Shown piece by piece: positions 8,178 to 18,630 of a DNA stretch of 27,635 bases. The stretch is from contig MNCI01017535.1 of assembly GCA_015680685.1 (NCBI GenBank), positions 543,719 through 571,353 on the forward strand. Reading direction: 5' to 3'. A model generated the notes under the pieces. It did not search any database. It had not been told where the DNA came from and saw only the letters and a list, made by a program, of their open reading frames with translations. A program made the position numbers and the translations under genes. Each line of letters begins with the position of its first letter. Position 1 is the first letter of the stretch. This stretch comes from Gnetum montanum (Eukaryota; Streptophyta; Gnetopsida; Gnetales; Gnetaceae).

Positions 8178-9570
8178 CTAGACACCCCCATGACTATTGT
8201 TAAGAGTTGAGATTTGAAAGATTAAATGGGTAGTGAATGGTTTTGTGATCATGGTAGAGTAAGAAAAGTCACAGAATGGTTTCACTTGTTGAGTATTGAC
8301 GAGAATAAGTTTTTGTGGATTTGGGTGGTAAATCTGCATGACACTAGATTGATATGTAGCATGGACAATATAAGGTCCCTCGCATAGAGTTTGAAACTTA
8401 TTCTTTTGTGGAACATGATTGGGATTATAGTAAATGACTTTATTGCCTAGATTGATGGATACTTATCTTATTTTGGTGTCATGTCTACATTTGGAGTACT
8501 TTTTGTAGAATTCATTATTTATTTGAGCTACTACTTGGTTTTCATCTAATAGATTTAGATTCATTAGGCATTCTTTTTGAGCTAAGCTTATATTGAGGTC
8601 AAGGGTATAAGTAGTTGAAAGGGTATTTAGTTCTACTTAGATTGGTAAAGTAGTAATTTGTCATAGACTAATTCATATGATGAATACCCTATAGGAAGTT
8701 TCCAAGTTGATCTATACACCCATAGAGTATCATTTAGTTTAGTGCTCCAGTCCTTCCTATATCAACTAATAGTTCAAATTAATATTTTTGTGATTTCCTT
8801 GTTAGTCACTTCAACTTGATCATTTACTTGGAGGTGATAAAGATGTAGTTAGTTTGTGGTTAACCCCAAGTTGTTTCATTAGCTTCTTAAATGTAGCTCC
8901 TGTGAAGTGAGTCTTGTTATTTGATATTAGTATGCATGGTACTCTGAATCTACTTACCACATGTTACTAAAATAATTTAACAACTTTTATGGCTATGTAA
9001 TCTTTAACTACAGCAACTTCTACCCACTTTGTGCAATAATCAATAATGAATATAATATAAGACTTTCCATTTAACATCAACGTGATGGGTTCCATAAAGT
9101 CAATTTCCCAAATGTCAAAAGATTTCAATGACTATATCCACTATTGTGGTCCTTCATTTTTGGTCGTTAGTCCTCTATCTCTTTGGCATCTCTCACAAGA
9201 TTGTGTAAATTGATGTGCATGCCTGAATATGATAGGCTAGAAGTAGTCTACATAATTAGTTTTAATGTTGTCCTCTATCCTGCATGATGATCACAACATG
9301 GTCCTTCATGTGCATCCTGTAGGACTCATTGTTGGTTTTCTTCTAGAACAAACCATCTTATCAACCCATCAATACATATCTTGTATAGGTTCCCATTAAT
9401 TTCCATATATCTCTTTACTATGTGGAGAAACTATTCCTTATGTTTCTTATCCCATTCAACATGAAGATCTTGTTTGGTGAGATACGTCATGTAGTTAGTA
9501 ATCCATGACTTCTTTGTTAGATCCATAATAATTATTGTCTTTGTGAATAACTTTTCATCAAGAAAGTGGT
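8178..9570 (-). pseudogene. Integrase region of element B, degenerate
   Basis: Sense-strand traces in order: a domain with FDIW-IDFM-like residues, KWVE, then FRVPCILISNNKTHFTGAT and KKLMKQLGVNHKLTT near 8990-8870, and a C-terminal part (NKFQTLCEGPYIV, YHPNPQKLILVNTQQ) running open to a TAG at 8178-8180. No chromodomain follows. The second catalytic Asp of the D-D-E triad, expected in I-S-D-N-G, is Asn here, and the Gly after it is Lys. Many stops and shifts interrupt the frame. The C-terminus, ending SHGGV, aligns with element C (SHGGDG), where the same bases give a purine-rich CATGGGGG run. Confidence 0.75.
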
Positions 9571-9850
9571 CTAATATTACTCCATCATTTTCTTGAGGTT
9601 CCCATCTTATCCTTGATAGGTAATCAACTACAACATTTTCAATTTCTTTTTTATGTCCTACAATAGTGTCTAGGACTTGATCAACAAATGGTAGAGGAAA
9701 GTGGTCCTTGAATGCTACCATGTGTAAAAATTGGAAGTTAATGCAGACCCTCTACTTCTCACCTTTATTTGGGACAATGATTGATGGGCTAACCCATTCA
9801 TTATCAGCTATGGGATAGATGAACCCAGTTGTTAGTCATTTTTTAATTCT
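9571..9850 (-). pseudogene. Reverse transcriptase / RNase H remnant of element B joined by an internal deletion
   Basis: The trace begins with an RT N-terminal block (NEWVSPSIIVPNKGEK) and continues through KDHFPLPFVDQVLDTIVGHKK, a signature of the OTA-clade RT fingers. Within the next codons it becomes EIENVVVDYLSRI, which is the end of RNase H (compare RKGVENV in element C). About 1 kb, including the YMDD-type RT active site and nearly all of RNase H, is missing, yet the frame stays open across the join at about 9645-9656 (9431-9721 is open). The sense sequence at the join, CATAAAAAAGAAATT, is A-rich, so a short A-run homology may have guided the deletion. Confidence 0.75.
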
Positions 9851-10369
9851 TATTTAACAAATTCTTTAAGTTTGAGATTCAATCTTCTTTAAGGTTGGTG
9901 GCATGGTTTAATGGCTAGATCTGTATAGATTTAGTGTTGACATATACATGGATTGATGCCAGTGAGTTCATCATAGGACCATGCAAATGTAGTTGGCCAT
10001 TTACTCACCACTTTCAATAGTTTTTTCTTTTTCTCTTTATTGAGATTGGCATTTATGATTACCTTTTTTTAATTATTTAAGAAAGCATACTCAAGTACAT
10101 CTAGTAGAACTTTTAGTTCTATAGGTTTTGGTTCTTACTTTTTTGGTATCTCAAAGTGTCTCCATTCAATCTTTTCTTTCTGTTGTGAGGTTGTCTTCTT
10201 AATTTCTCTAACTTATCTGTTTCTTCAACATAGGCACTTGTGATTTTATCTAAAGGTTCCATGTATATCTTTTCCAAAAATCAACCACTGGGTGCCTTTT
10301 GGTCTAGTGGTTGCTACATATAGAAACTATTGTACACGCATGTTTTCTATACATACATTACATACTATG

Positions 10370-10840
10370 ATGGTATCATGTCCTATGGTTCAAATTTTTT
10401 GCATAAAATTGCACCCGTTATTGTTGTATGCGGTACATGAAACTCTACACCATTGGATAATGTTAGCTTCATCTTCCTTGGAGATTTCTAAGGATAGGTA
10501 TTTGATTCTAAGCCTAGCATCCATAGTGCTAAGCCATGCTCTTCCCATGATTATGGGAAATTCCTCTTTGTTTTTTCCCACATGTATAACTAGGAAAATA
10601 GTAGGATAAGATTAGGTATTTATGGTGGTGATTACATCCTCCACTTGGGCAAGTGGAATAGAAATTAATTGATTTGCAAGCTCTTATTGAATGTTACTCT
10701 TCTTTAGTAGGGAAAGATTCTAGGCCTTATACATATCTTGTAAAATAACATTTACTCCTGACCCAAAATATGATAGAGCCTTGCATGGTTTAAGTCCTAA
10801 TATTTAGAGATAAACTAAGGGACTTCCAAGATCTATTCTC
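10370..10840 (-). pseudogene. Aspartic protease of element B, inactivated
   Basis: DLGSPLVYL precedes the protease as in C and D (SPLVYLQ / SPLIYLQ). The active-site block expected as LLDSGS-VN reads LSYFGSGVN, so the catalytic Asp is lost. C-terminal blocks are clear: EEFPIIMGRAWLSTMDARL and KYLSLEISKEDE, matching element C (GDFPIIMGRVWLSTIDAKM). It would have processed the Gag-Pol polyprotein. Confidence 0.75.
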
Positions 10841-11059
10841 TTTCTAGGAAGTGATCTTGCTTTAATCCAATGTTTTATCATCTGAGTGAGCATGTTAGTT
10901 GTTAAATTCTTCTTCATTGATGTTGGAAGTATAGTGTTTCCTTGAGGTGTTTGTGTGAATGGGACAAAGTTAAGTGAAGTCACTATCCTTTTAACCTTTT
11001 CTAGAGTTGCCCTAAAGAAGGAATCTTTCTTGGCTCTTGGTTTGCCTATTATCACATCC

Positions 11060-13427
11060 TCTTATGTATTAACTACTTTGGTAGCACTCTTTTGTTGTGT
11101 CTATGTTAAAAGTTCTTCTTGCATGATTGGTAATAGTACTGATGGTAAAGTGTTGGGAGCTTGAAGTGACAATTACTTGTTGGGATATGTGAGAGTTTGG
11201 ATCCATGCAGGAAGTAGTGGGTCTATGAGGTTCTAGTGGATAGTAGAGGAAAAAGATATGGACTAAAGTATTCCTAGGAGAGATTGGGTATTAAACATTG
11301 TATCCATAGGGATCATGCTACCTATATGGATACTACTGGCTTGGTGGTGACATTCCCGATACTTGTGGTTATTACCATTATTGTTGGTATTACTCCTACA
11401 GTTGAGGATAAGCCTTGCTTGGATAGTCTGTTTGCTAGTAGGGCTATCAGAAATTAATTTGTGGGTATAGTAACCATTTAAGCATATGCTGCTTGATAAA
11501 TTTTGAATAAAGTGCATATTCCCTAGACTCTTGCAAGTGGGCTATAATAGGGCAACATCCTTTCAAGTGTTCATACTGGCACACTTTGCATCCTCCATTG
11601 TCCTTTGAATTGGAGTCCATTAATTCCTCTATTGTAGCAACTTTTCCTTTGTTCTTGTAGTTCTCTTGTCCATTGTCTTTTCTTTTCATCTTATCCTTGC
11701 TTTTATTTAGGAATTTTTCAGTTGTTTCCTCTACTATCTTTAGTGCTATAGCAAATTTTTCATCTAAAGAATTTCACATTTTCTCTACTTTTGTTACAAT
11801 GTCATTAACTAATTTTTGAAGTAGTAGAGTGTTCCATTGGATTATATCTTTCAAAGTTTTCTCTTCTTGTGATTCACATATTCTGACATCCCTTTTTCTT
11901 ATTGTTGGATCTCTATTGTACTCTTTTGCTTATTCTCTTTTTCTTAACTCTTCTTCTTCTTTTGCCACTTGGTTAATGAGTCTTTGAACATGATGAGCTG
12001 TCATTTTAGATAATCTACCTTGGGCATATAGCCTAAGAGTTCCTCTAGTCTTGTTTCTTAGCCCATCAATGATATGTCTAAGTTGTTCTCTTTGAGAAAA
12101 TTTGTGGCCTATGCATCTATGCAATAATGAATAGCACTTGAACATTACCACATCAAGGGATTCATGTGTTCCTTGATTTCCTTGGATCTATATTTTCAAG
12201 TTAGACACTCTAGAATAGGTTTGATACTTGTCATTGAAGAGCTCTAACATAGTACTTCATCTTTGAATTGATTTTGGTCCTAAGGATTGATACCAACTCT
12301 CTACTTTCTTTATGAGTATTCTAGAAAATAACTTTAATTTTTTCTAATCATTTTTGATATTTTATAGGGTAGAAGCATTATGGAAGGCTAGGGGATGGTG
12401 TTATGGATCTGCATTGTATCTGCCTTCAAACTTTGGAATATTATTCATATCTAGTTGCTTGATGCAACTGTTCCTTACATGCTTAGAAGGAATATACATG
12501 GCTTCCCTGATGTTAATCATATTTCAAGTGGCTAGTAGTGTTCTTCATAGTCTTCAGATTCGTGATCTCTATTGTAGTGATGATCCTTCTGATGCTCATG
12601 ATACTCATGATTCTTTCTCTTCATTCATTATGGTCATCTTCCTCTTCATCAAGATGCCTTCTTCTATATGCATATATCTCATGGCCCCTTCATCTTTCTC
12701 CATTATGATCCCTCAGTCTTCATTCTCTTTTGTCAAAATTTGTAGACAAATGTCAAGAAGAAGATGAAGAAGTTGAAGAATGATGCCAACTGGTCCTCCT
12801 TTTGTGACTCCTCAATTCATCATCCTTAGATTCAGTGAAGGTATTAAGCCTTAAATCCCTCCTAAGTCTAGACTCTTTCTTATCTCTTTGAGGATTTTTT
12901 GCAAGATATGAATGCAACTTGATCTTAGTGGGATCTTTAATGTGGATGAGTGGTATTTGAGAATGGGACATGTGAGTTTAATAAAACTTCTTAATTTGGA
13001 ATATGAAATCTTCTTTTTTTCTAGAAAAACTATTTGAGGTGCTTTCTTGGCCTTGTCATGCTCATGTCTTATTTCCATGACAACATCCCTTCTTGCCTAA
13101 GCTTCCATTGGTTGATATGGCCTAGTCATGTGTTTGGTGGTATGATATCCTTCTTATACATGACCAAGGTTTGACCTCATAAGGGCTGCATAAGGCAATG
13201 ATGGTGCTGAATGTTCTAGTGGCTAGATAATGTTACCTTGTAAATCTCTCCATCTAAGTTATTCATCCTAGTGAAAAACAAACGTGAAGTTTGGATAACA
13301 AGGATTAGTGTGAGCATAGGAAATTCTAGTATGCAGTGGTGCATTCCAATATTCTTCATTAAAATCCTTGTCATAATTGATTAAATTTAGTAGTAGGTGG
13401 AGATTTTTCCTTAGTTGTAGAAGTTGT
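11060..13427 (-). pseudogene. Gag of element B, degenerate
   Basis: The trace begins near 13427, where D and E have ATG and B appears to have ATA. It continues through FTFVFH-DE-LRWRDLQGNI, an acidic/Ser-rich stretch, the capsid-like block IPKFEGRYNADP near 12400, and LLHRCIGHKFSQREQLRHII with LYAQGRLSKM (12151-11930). A zinc-knuckle-like CKVCQYEHLKGCC follows at about 11610-11570, spaced C-X2-C-X3-H-X4-C, one residue shorter than the usual knuckle. Homologous blocks occur in C, D and E. Stops and frameshifts are frequent. The plus-strand reading frames over this region are antisense shadows. Confidence 0.75.
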
Positions 13428-13550
13428 ATTAAATATTTAAAGCTTGAGTATGTACTTTTGAGAAAATTATTTTAAGTGTAGAAAATGTGCTTGATGATAC
13501 TTAACACAACGAAATTTTTAAAATCAACTACTTAGCAAACATTCACACAT

Positions 13551-13567
13551 CTTTGATAATGACACCA
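13551..13567 (-). other. Primer binding site of element B, degenerate
   Basis: Sense TGGTGTCATTATCAAAG follows the LTR end TCATCA with a one-T spacer, as in D and E. It is the most diverged of the three PBS copies; the first bases still fit TGGCRYYRTTG. Confidence 0.6.
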
Positions 13568-13568
13568 A

Positions 13569-13780
13569 TGATGAGCAGTTGGATATTTCAACACTCAACA
13601 TATAAGTCACAAGTGTTCACGTGTAACCTAATTGTAATCCATGGATGGATAATGTAATTTTAACAATATTTGATATTTTGTTCTTGATCAGTTTTGACCT
13701 CTTAGTATGCAAAAATATTAAGGAGAATGGGAACTGTAGAATGTATGTGTGTGATTGTGATCTTGCAGGGACATTAGAAA
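13569..13780 (-). repeat. 5' LTR remnant of element B (3' end of the LTR only)
   Basis: The plus strand starts TGATGAGCAG, giving the sense end CTGCTCATCA. Upstream sense words GTTACACGTGAACACTTGTG and TGTTGAGTGTTG match LTR C (TTGCACATGAACGCTTGTG, GGTTGGGCGTAGG). The match fades at about 13750-13800. The remaining 600-650 bp of the LTR are missing. Confidence 0.65.
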
Positions 13781-14030
13781 GGTAATCAACAAAGAACTTC
13801 AAAATGAGAAATAAGATTTCAAAAATGAGATCCATAGTGAGATATCAAAATGAAGACTAAGTAGACTAGATGAAAGCATGAATGGAAATGAAGTCTACAA
13901 ATCAAGTGAAGATGCTCTAAAGACTATCAAGAAGCTCAAGGATCATAAAAATGCTTCATCTCTCAAAGTGCTTCTAAGAGTAGATGTCTTGTAGAAATAG
14001 TAGACATCTAACTCACACAGTAGACATCTA
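13781..14030. other. Unassigned junction sequence between elements B and C
   Basis: It matches neither the family LTR nor gag by eye. It has near repeats GTAGATGTCT (about 13981), GTAGACATCT (about 14002) and GTAGACATCT (about 14021), the first being the inverse of the others. It may be a fragment of an unrelated transposon caught at a deletion join. I cannot name it. Confidence 0.4.
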
Positions 14031-14990
14031 CAGGAGGATGTCTCACAATAGTTGATCAATTATGGGACTCCATGGACAATAGGTTTTAAGCTATTTTAAA
14101 AATTGCTAAAGAGTCCAGGAAACAAAGTGGTGAGCATGAGCATCGAAGGCATAAGGAGGCTGAATGTGCATATCTAAGGGTAAAGGTAAGATGGTTGTGA
14201 ATAGTGACTCAGATGATGATGGTGGGTGTGATGTTTACCAATATGAACATCCTAAGGGGTGTTATCTAGTTGTATCACACTTGCAAGAATCTTGGGTGTA
14301 TGCTTTACATCCATAACTTACACAAAGGTAAACGCCCAAAAGATTGCCTTATCCACAAGGCAATCCTTGACAGTTCCACCAACCATAACAATACTATCTA
14401 AGTGGAACTCCTCCACAACCCTATGAAATGTAGCAATAGTGGTAGAAACCATAATTGTGGGCATTGCCACCTCCAAGATAATAATACCCTTGCCGGAAAC
14501 CAAATCCCTACAGTCACTATGTTCAACAACCTTCATCTCCAAGGGACTCCTCTGGTCATATTGATGCTTACCAATCTCACCACTACCCTCTTGAAACATA
14601 CCAATCACCCTATCCATAGAGGGATGCCACCTACTACCCTCATGCATTTCCTATTCCTACACCTACTCCTCCAACTCTTGCACAATTACTGCTTGCTCCA
14701 TCCATGTAGGGCGAATTGCCTGCACAACCACAGCAAAGGAACACTATGAGGGTAGTTAACCTATAATCAATTGACCCATCTAGTGGGTTGAAACCATGAA
14801 CAAAGAAAAGACCCTTCTTCTAACCTCATAGTTCACCAAAGCCCTTAGAAACATTGGTGGTTGGTAACTCTACTCCTCCAACTTCCTCTATTTCCTCTTT
14901 ATATGAGTCCCCTTCAAACCAAAATCCTTCTTGAATCCATACTGTAATGTTGACACGCTGTATCTGATTGGATTCAAGTTGGTAACCTAT
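14030..14990 (+). pseudogene. C-terminal Gag fragment of element C
   Basis: It aligns with the end of Gag in element D: a helical block (VDQLWDSMDNR), then DSDDDGGCDVYQYEHPKGC at about 14210-14265, and HLQESWVYAL. The second Cys of the knuckle-like motif is Tyr, as in D; in B it is Cys. A P/Q/Y-rich low-complexity segment (RDSSGHIDAYQSHHYP, PTPTPPTLAQ) links Gag to protease. Several stops occur. The plus-strand frame 14402-14749 that looks long is not the ancestral frame. Confidence 0.7.
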
Positions 14991-15004
14991 CCAAAAAATT
15001 AGCT

Positions 15005-15484
15005 AATCCTAAGAGTCCCCTAGTTTACTTGCAAATTGTTGGGAATGAGCCTTGTAAAGCTCTTCTTGACTCTAGTTCCAATGTTAATTTGATCTCACAT
15101 GAGATGTACACAATGTGGAACCTTCTTCCCTTAAAGAAGAGCAACATCTAACTCAAACTGGTAGACTAGTCCATCACTATTCTATTGGGACTGGTTGAGG
15201 ATATTGTAACCATCATTTGTGGGTGGTCATATCCTATTGATTTCCTAGTAATCAAAGTGGAGAAATGCAAGGGGGATTTTCCAATTATTATGGGAAGGGT
15301 GTGGTTAAGTACTATTGATGCTAAAATGGGCATTAGAGATCTTTCCTTGAAGATATCAAAAGAAAATGAATTTGGAAAGATCAAGAAAAAAAGAGTTCCA
15401 TGTATCATGTACAATGATTTATGGTGCCATTGTGTGCAGAAGTTATGGTTAGTAAAGAAAACATCTTTCTTTGCATGCAAGTAG
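15005..15484 (+). pseudogene. Aspartic protease of element C
   Basis: SPLVYLQIVGNEPCKALL leads into DSSSNVNLISHEMY. The active-site triplet is D-S-S (GAC 15068-15070, TCT, AGT) where D-S-G is expected, explained by one GGT to AGT transition. The second half is well kept: GLVEDIVTIICGWSYPIDFL and GDFPIIMGRVWLSTIDAKMG, open from 15185 to 15484. Stops occur at SNI-LKLVD-SIT. A partly open linker to RT follows (15485-15984), including KLTEGLMYEYVASMDELEQ and WGELEIPDNF. Confidence 0.8.
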
Positions 15485-15984
15485 TGTGCACAAGAAGTTG
15501 ATATCTAGAGATGTCTGTATGCAGCAGCCATAAAACAAGAAGGCACCCAATGGCTGACAGCTAATGCTAGTAGCAATACATTATGCATGAAACTGACTGA
15601 GGGCTTAATGTATGAGTATGTTGCAAGTATGGATGAACTCGAGCAAGTTCATTACCAGCTCTCCAAAGGAGCAAATGATGATGTCAATTGGGGTGAGCTG
15701 GAAATTCCTGACAATTTTAAATAAGACACTATCGGTTGGAATGGAGTATGTATTTTTGAAAATGGCATATTGATTATTATTAATGCTAAGCTTGCTATAG
15801 AATAGAAGAGAAAATTGATAAAAGTTGTGGAAAAATGATCAACAGCCTTCGCCTGGTCATATTCTAAACTCACTAGGATAGATCTAAGAATATGCTAGCA
15901 CCAAATATACATTGATCCCACTGTTAAGCTAAAATGACAGCCGCTGTGACTTTTGAATCTCGAGCTAAGATAGATTGTCAAAGA

Positions 15985-16790
15985 GGAGATTGAACAACTC
16001 CTCAAAGTGGGATTCATCTACCTTGTCATAGATAATGAATGGATCAGTCCACTTGTGATCATACCAAAGAAAGGAGGTAAATGGCAGGTGTGCATTGATT
16101 TATGATTGCTCAACATGATAACTTTCAACGATCATTTTCTATTTCCTTTCTTCGACCAAGTGTTGGACACCATTTTAGGGCATAGCTATTACAACTTTCT
16201 TAATTGTTATAGTGACTATACCCAAATTTGGATTGCACTAAAGGACCAGGCAAAGACAACTTTCACAAGTCCTTGGGGGACTTTTGCTTATCGACAGATG
16301 CCATTTGGTCTATCAATGTCCTAACCACATTTCAATGATTAATTCTTAGCATTTTCCAACAATAGATTGGTAACGGGGTAGAAGTTTTTATGGATGATTT
16401 TTCTACCTATGGAGCCATGTTCAAGTAGGCCTTGGACTGTCTTGAGTAGGTGTTGAAGAGATGTGTCAAAACAAACATGTGGCCCAATTGGAAAAAGAGC
16501 CATCTTATGGTCTAGGAAGGCATAGTATTAGGGCATCACATCTCAAAGGTAGGAATCGAGGTGGACCTTAAAAAAATAAGGGTCATCCAAGGAATAACCC
16601 ATCAACCCAAAACACTCAAAGAAGTTTGATCATTCCTTGGTCATACTGGCTACTACCGACGATTCATCAAGAATTTTTCCAAAATCACCAAGTTGTTGGT
16701 AGAATTGACAAATAATGATGCATCATCCATCTGGACCCTTACATGTGAATCAGCATTTTAACAATTGAAGTAAAAGGTTATTTAAACCCC
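15985..16790 (+). pseudogene. Reverse transcriptase of element C
   Basis: It has EEIEQLLKVGFIYLV, NEWISPLVIIPKKGGKWQVC, NDHFLFPFFDQVLDTILGH, KTTFTSPWGTFAYRQMPFG and, after a frameshift near 16320, VEVFMDDF with MDD at 16390-16398. The thumb region (LGHHISKVGIEVD, FLGHTGYYRRFIKNFSKITK) is clear. The DHF-PF-DQVLDT block is typical of Athila/Tat-clade RTs, in contrast to the KYPLPRIDDL block of chromoviruses. The catalytic Asp pair is intact, but stops and the frameshift make it non-functional. Confidence 0.85.
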
Positions 16791-16799
16791 CATTCTTCA

Positions 16800-17230
16800 A
16801 GCACTAGATTGGTCCAGACCATTTCATGTGATGACTGATGCATCAAATTATGCTTTGGAGGCAGTGCTTACATAGATAGATGATAAAAAATGTCCATATT
16901 ACATTCACTGCATAAGCTAGAGCATCATAGGTGCACAACTGAACTACACCACCACAGAAAAGGAGTTGATGACAATGGTGTTCACTTTAGAGAAGTTTAG
17001 GCACTATGTGCTTAGCTACAAAGTGTTTGTGTACACAGATTATAGCACCATCAGATTTCTAATGAACAAGCCAATGGTGAGCCCTCGTGTCATATGGTGG
17101 CTCATGATTTTGCAAGAATTCGATCTCACGATGGTAGATCGTAAAGGTGTGGAGAATGTTTGAGGATCACTTATTGTGACTAAGATGGGATGACAAGCAA
17201 AAAGAGAGCCCTTTATCTCATCAATTTCTT
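16800..17230 (+). pseudogene. RNase H domain of element C
   Basis: HVMTDASNYALEAVLT (first catalytic Asp), AQLNYTTTEKELMTMVFTL (Glu), KVFVYTDYSTIRFLMN (Asp) and QEFDLTMVDRKGVENV are seen in order. 16966-17163 is open and ends in a TGA where the ENV-ADHLSR end is expected, so the fourth acidic position is lost. RNase H would degrade the RNA strand during reverse transcription. Confidence 0.8.
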
Positions 17231-17259
17231 GACAAATCTCTCCTTGCAGGTGTTATTAA

Positions 17260-18630
17260 TGCATAAATGTTTGATGAACCAAAATGGTATGACATCATCT
17301 TTACTTATCTACTCAAGCAAGAACTGTCACAAGAGCTAGACACTAGAAAGAAATAACAGTTTCTTCACCAGGTCAAATATTTCATGGAGATTAATGAAAA
17401 CCTTTATAAGGTTTATCTCGATGGCCTGGTACGTTGGTGTGTCCCTGATACAAACCAACTGTGTGTTCTTTAGGATGCTCAAAAAGGTCCTTGTGGGGGC
17501 CATTATGTTGGGAGACACATGGCCATAACAATCCTCATGGTAGGGTATTATTGACCAACAATCTTTAGGGATGCACACTAATTTGTTCGTGCTTATGATT
17601 GTTGCTAGAGGGATGGTGGAATGATAGCTCAAATGGAGGAGCCACAACAATGAATACAACCTCTTAAGCCATTCGATATTTGGGGCATTGACTTTATGGG
17701 TCCCACCACATCTTTATCAAATGGAAAGACATATATAATAGTTGTAGTTGACTATTATACCAATTGGGCAGAAGCAGCGGCTGTCACCAACTATACGTCC
17801 ACCACTGTTGCTCGGTTTGTACAACAAAACATCGTAAACAAGTTTGGTGTACCTTGTGCATTAATTTCTAATAATGGAACTCATTTTACAGGTTCCACTT
17901 TTTGGAAACTAATGCAATGCTTAGGGGTTGAACATAAACTCACAACACCATATCACCCCCAAGCCAATGATCAAGCTGAGGCCACTAATCAAGAGATTAC
18001 AAAAATCTTAATGTGTACCATTAGCAAATACTGAAGGGACTGGAGCACCAAATTAAATGATGCCCTTTGGGCCTATCGCTCCACATGGAAGCTTCTCATA
18101 GGTTATTCTTCCTATGAGCATGCGTACAGAAAACTACCAACATTGCCCATTGAATCGAAGCACCATACACTTTCTACAGCCTGTGACCTTGACCTAGATC
18201 TAAGTCTAGCACAAAAAGAATGATTAATGAGTCTCAACTTGCTAGAAAAAAATTAGTTAATGGCCTTTTCATCCAGCTAAATGCATAAGACATTCAACAA
18301 GAAATGCCATGACCTCAAAATAAGAAAAGTTAAGTTTCAACAAGGAGACAAGGTTCTCTATTGGAATCCTGCACATGTACCCCAACAAATCAAATTTCAA
18401 ACATTGTGGAAAGGACCTTACATCATAGATGAGACTTTTCCATCTGGGGCCATGATCATCTACAAACCTGACAACCCAAATAAGAAACAACTAGTCAACA
18501 TTCAATAAATAAAACCTTTCCATGAATCCAAACCAACCAACACAACAAACACCTCGCTAGATGGACAACCACATTGAATCTTTCATATCTCTCAATTCCA
18601 ACTTAGTCATGGGGGAGATGGCCATCCATA
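17260..18630 (+). pseudogene. Integrase of element C
   Basis: The N-terminal region has FLHQVKYFMEINENLYK and CGGHYVGRH with a weak H/C zinc site. The core is clear: FDIWGIDFMGPTT, NWAEAAAVTNY, NKFGVPCALISNNGTHFTGS, then QANDQAEATNQEITK (Glu present). The core is open from 17696 to 18034. The second catalytic Asp is replaced by Asn (SNNG). After the core come DALWAYRSTWKLLIGYS, a basic KKCHDLKIRKVKFQQGDKV block and the C-terminal GPYIIDETF, KKQLVNIQ and SHGGDG residues. No chromodomain is seen, as expected for the OTA clade. Confidence 0.85.

Larger units (their letters stand above)
2221..13780 (-). mobile_element. Element B: nearly complete, decayed OTA-type gypsy retrotransposon with accessory ORF
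   Basis: Read on the minus strand from high to low coordinates: 5' LTR remnant (13569 to about 13780), PBS (13551-13567), gag, protease, fused RT/RNase H remnant, integrase (stop at 8178-8180), spacer with the conserved hairpin and two tandem repeats, accessory ORF (5903-3132), PPT and truncated 3' LTR (2895-2221). All coding parts hold stops and frameshifts. The two LTR remnants cover different parts of the LTR, so they cannot be compared to date the insertion. A interrupts its 3' LTR. Confidence 0.85.

Noticed and set aside
12354-12767. 137-codon plus-strand open frame
   Set aside because: It is antisense to the gag trace of element B and has no family features.
14402-14749. 115-codon plus-strand open frame with Cys and His residues resembling a zinc finger
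   Set aside because: It is out of frame with the gag-protease linker, which aligns with D in another frame.
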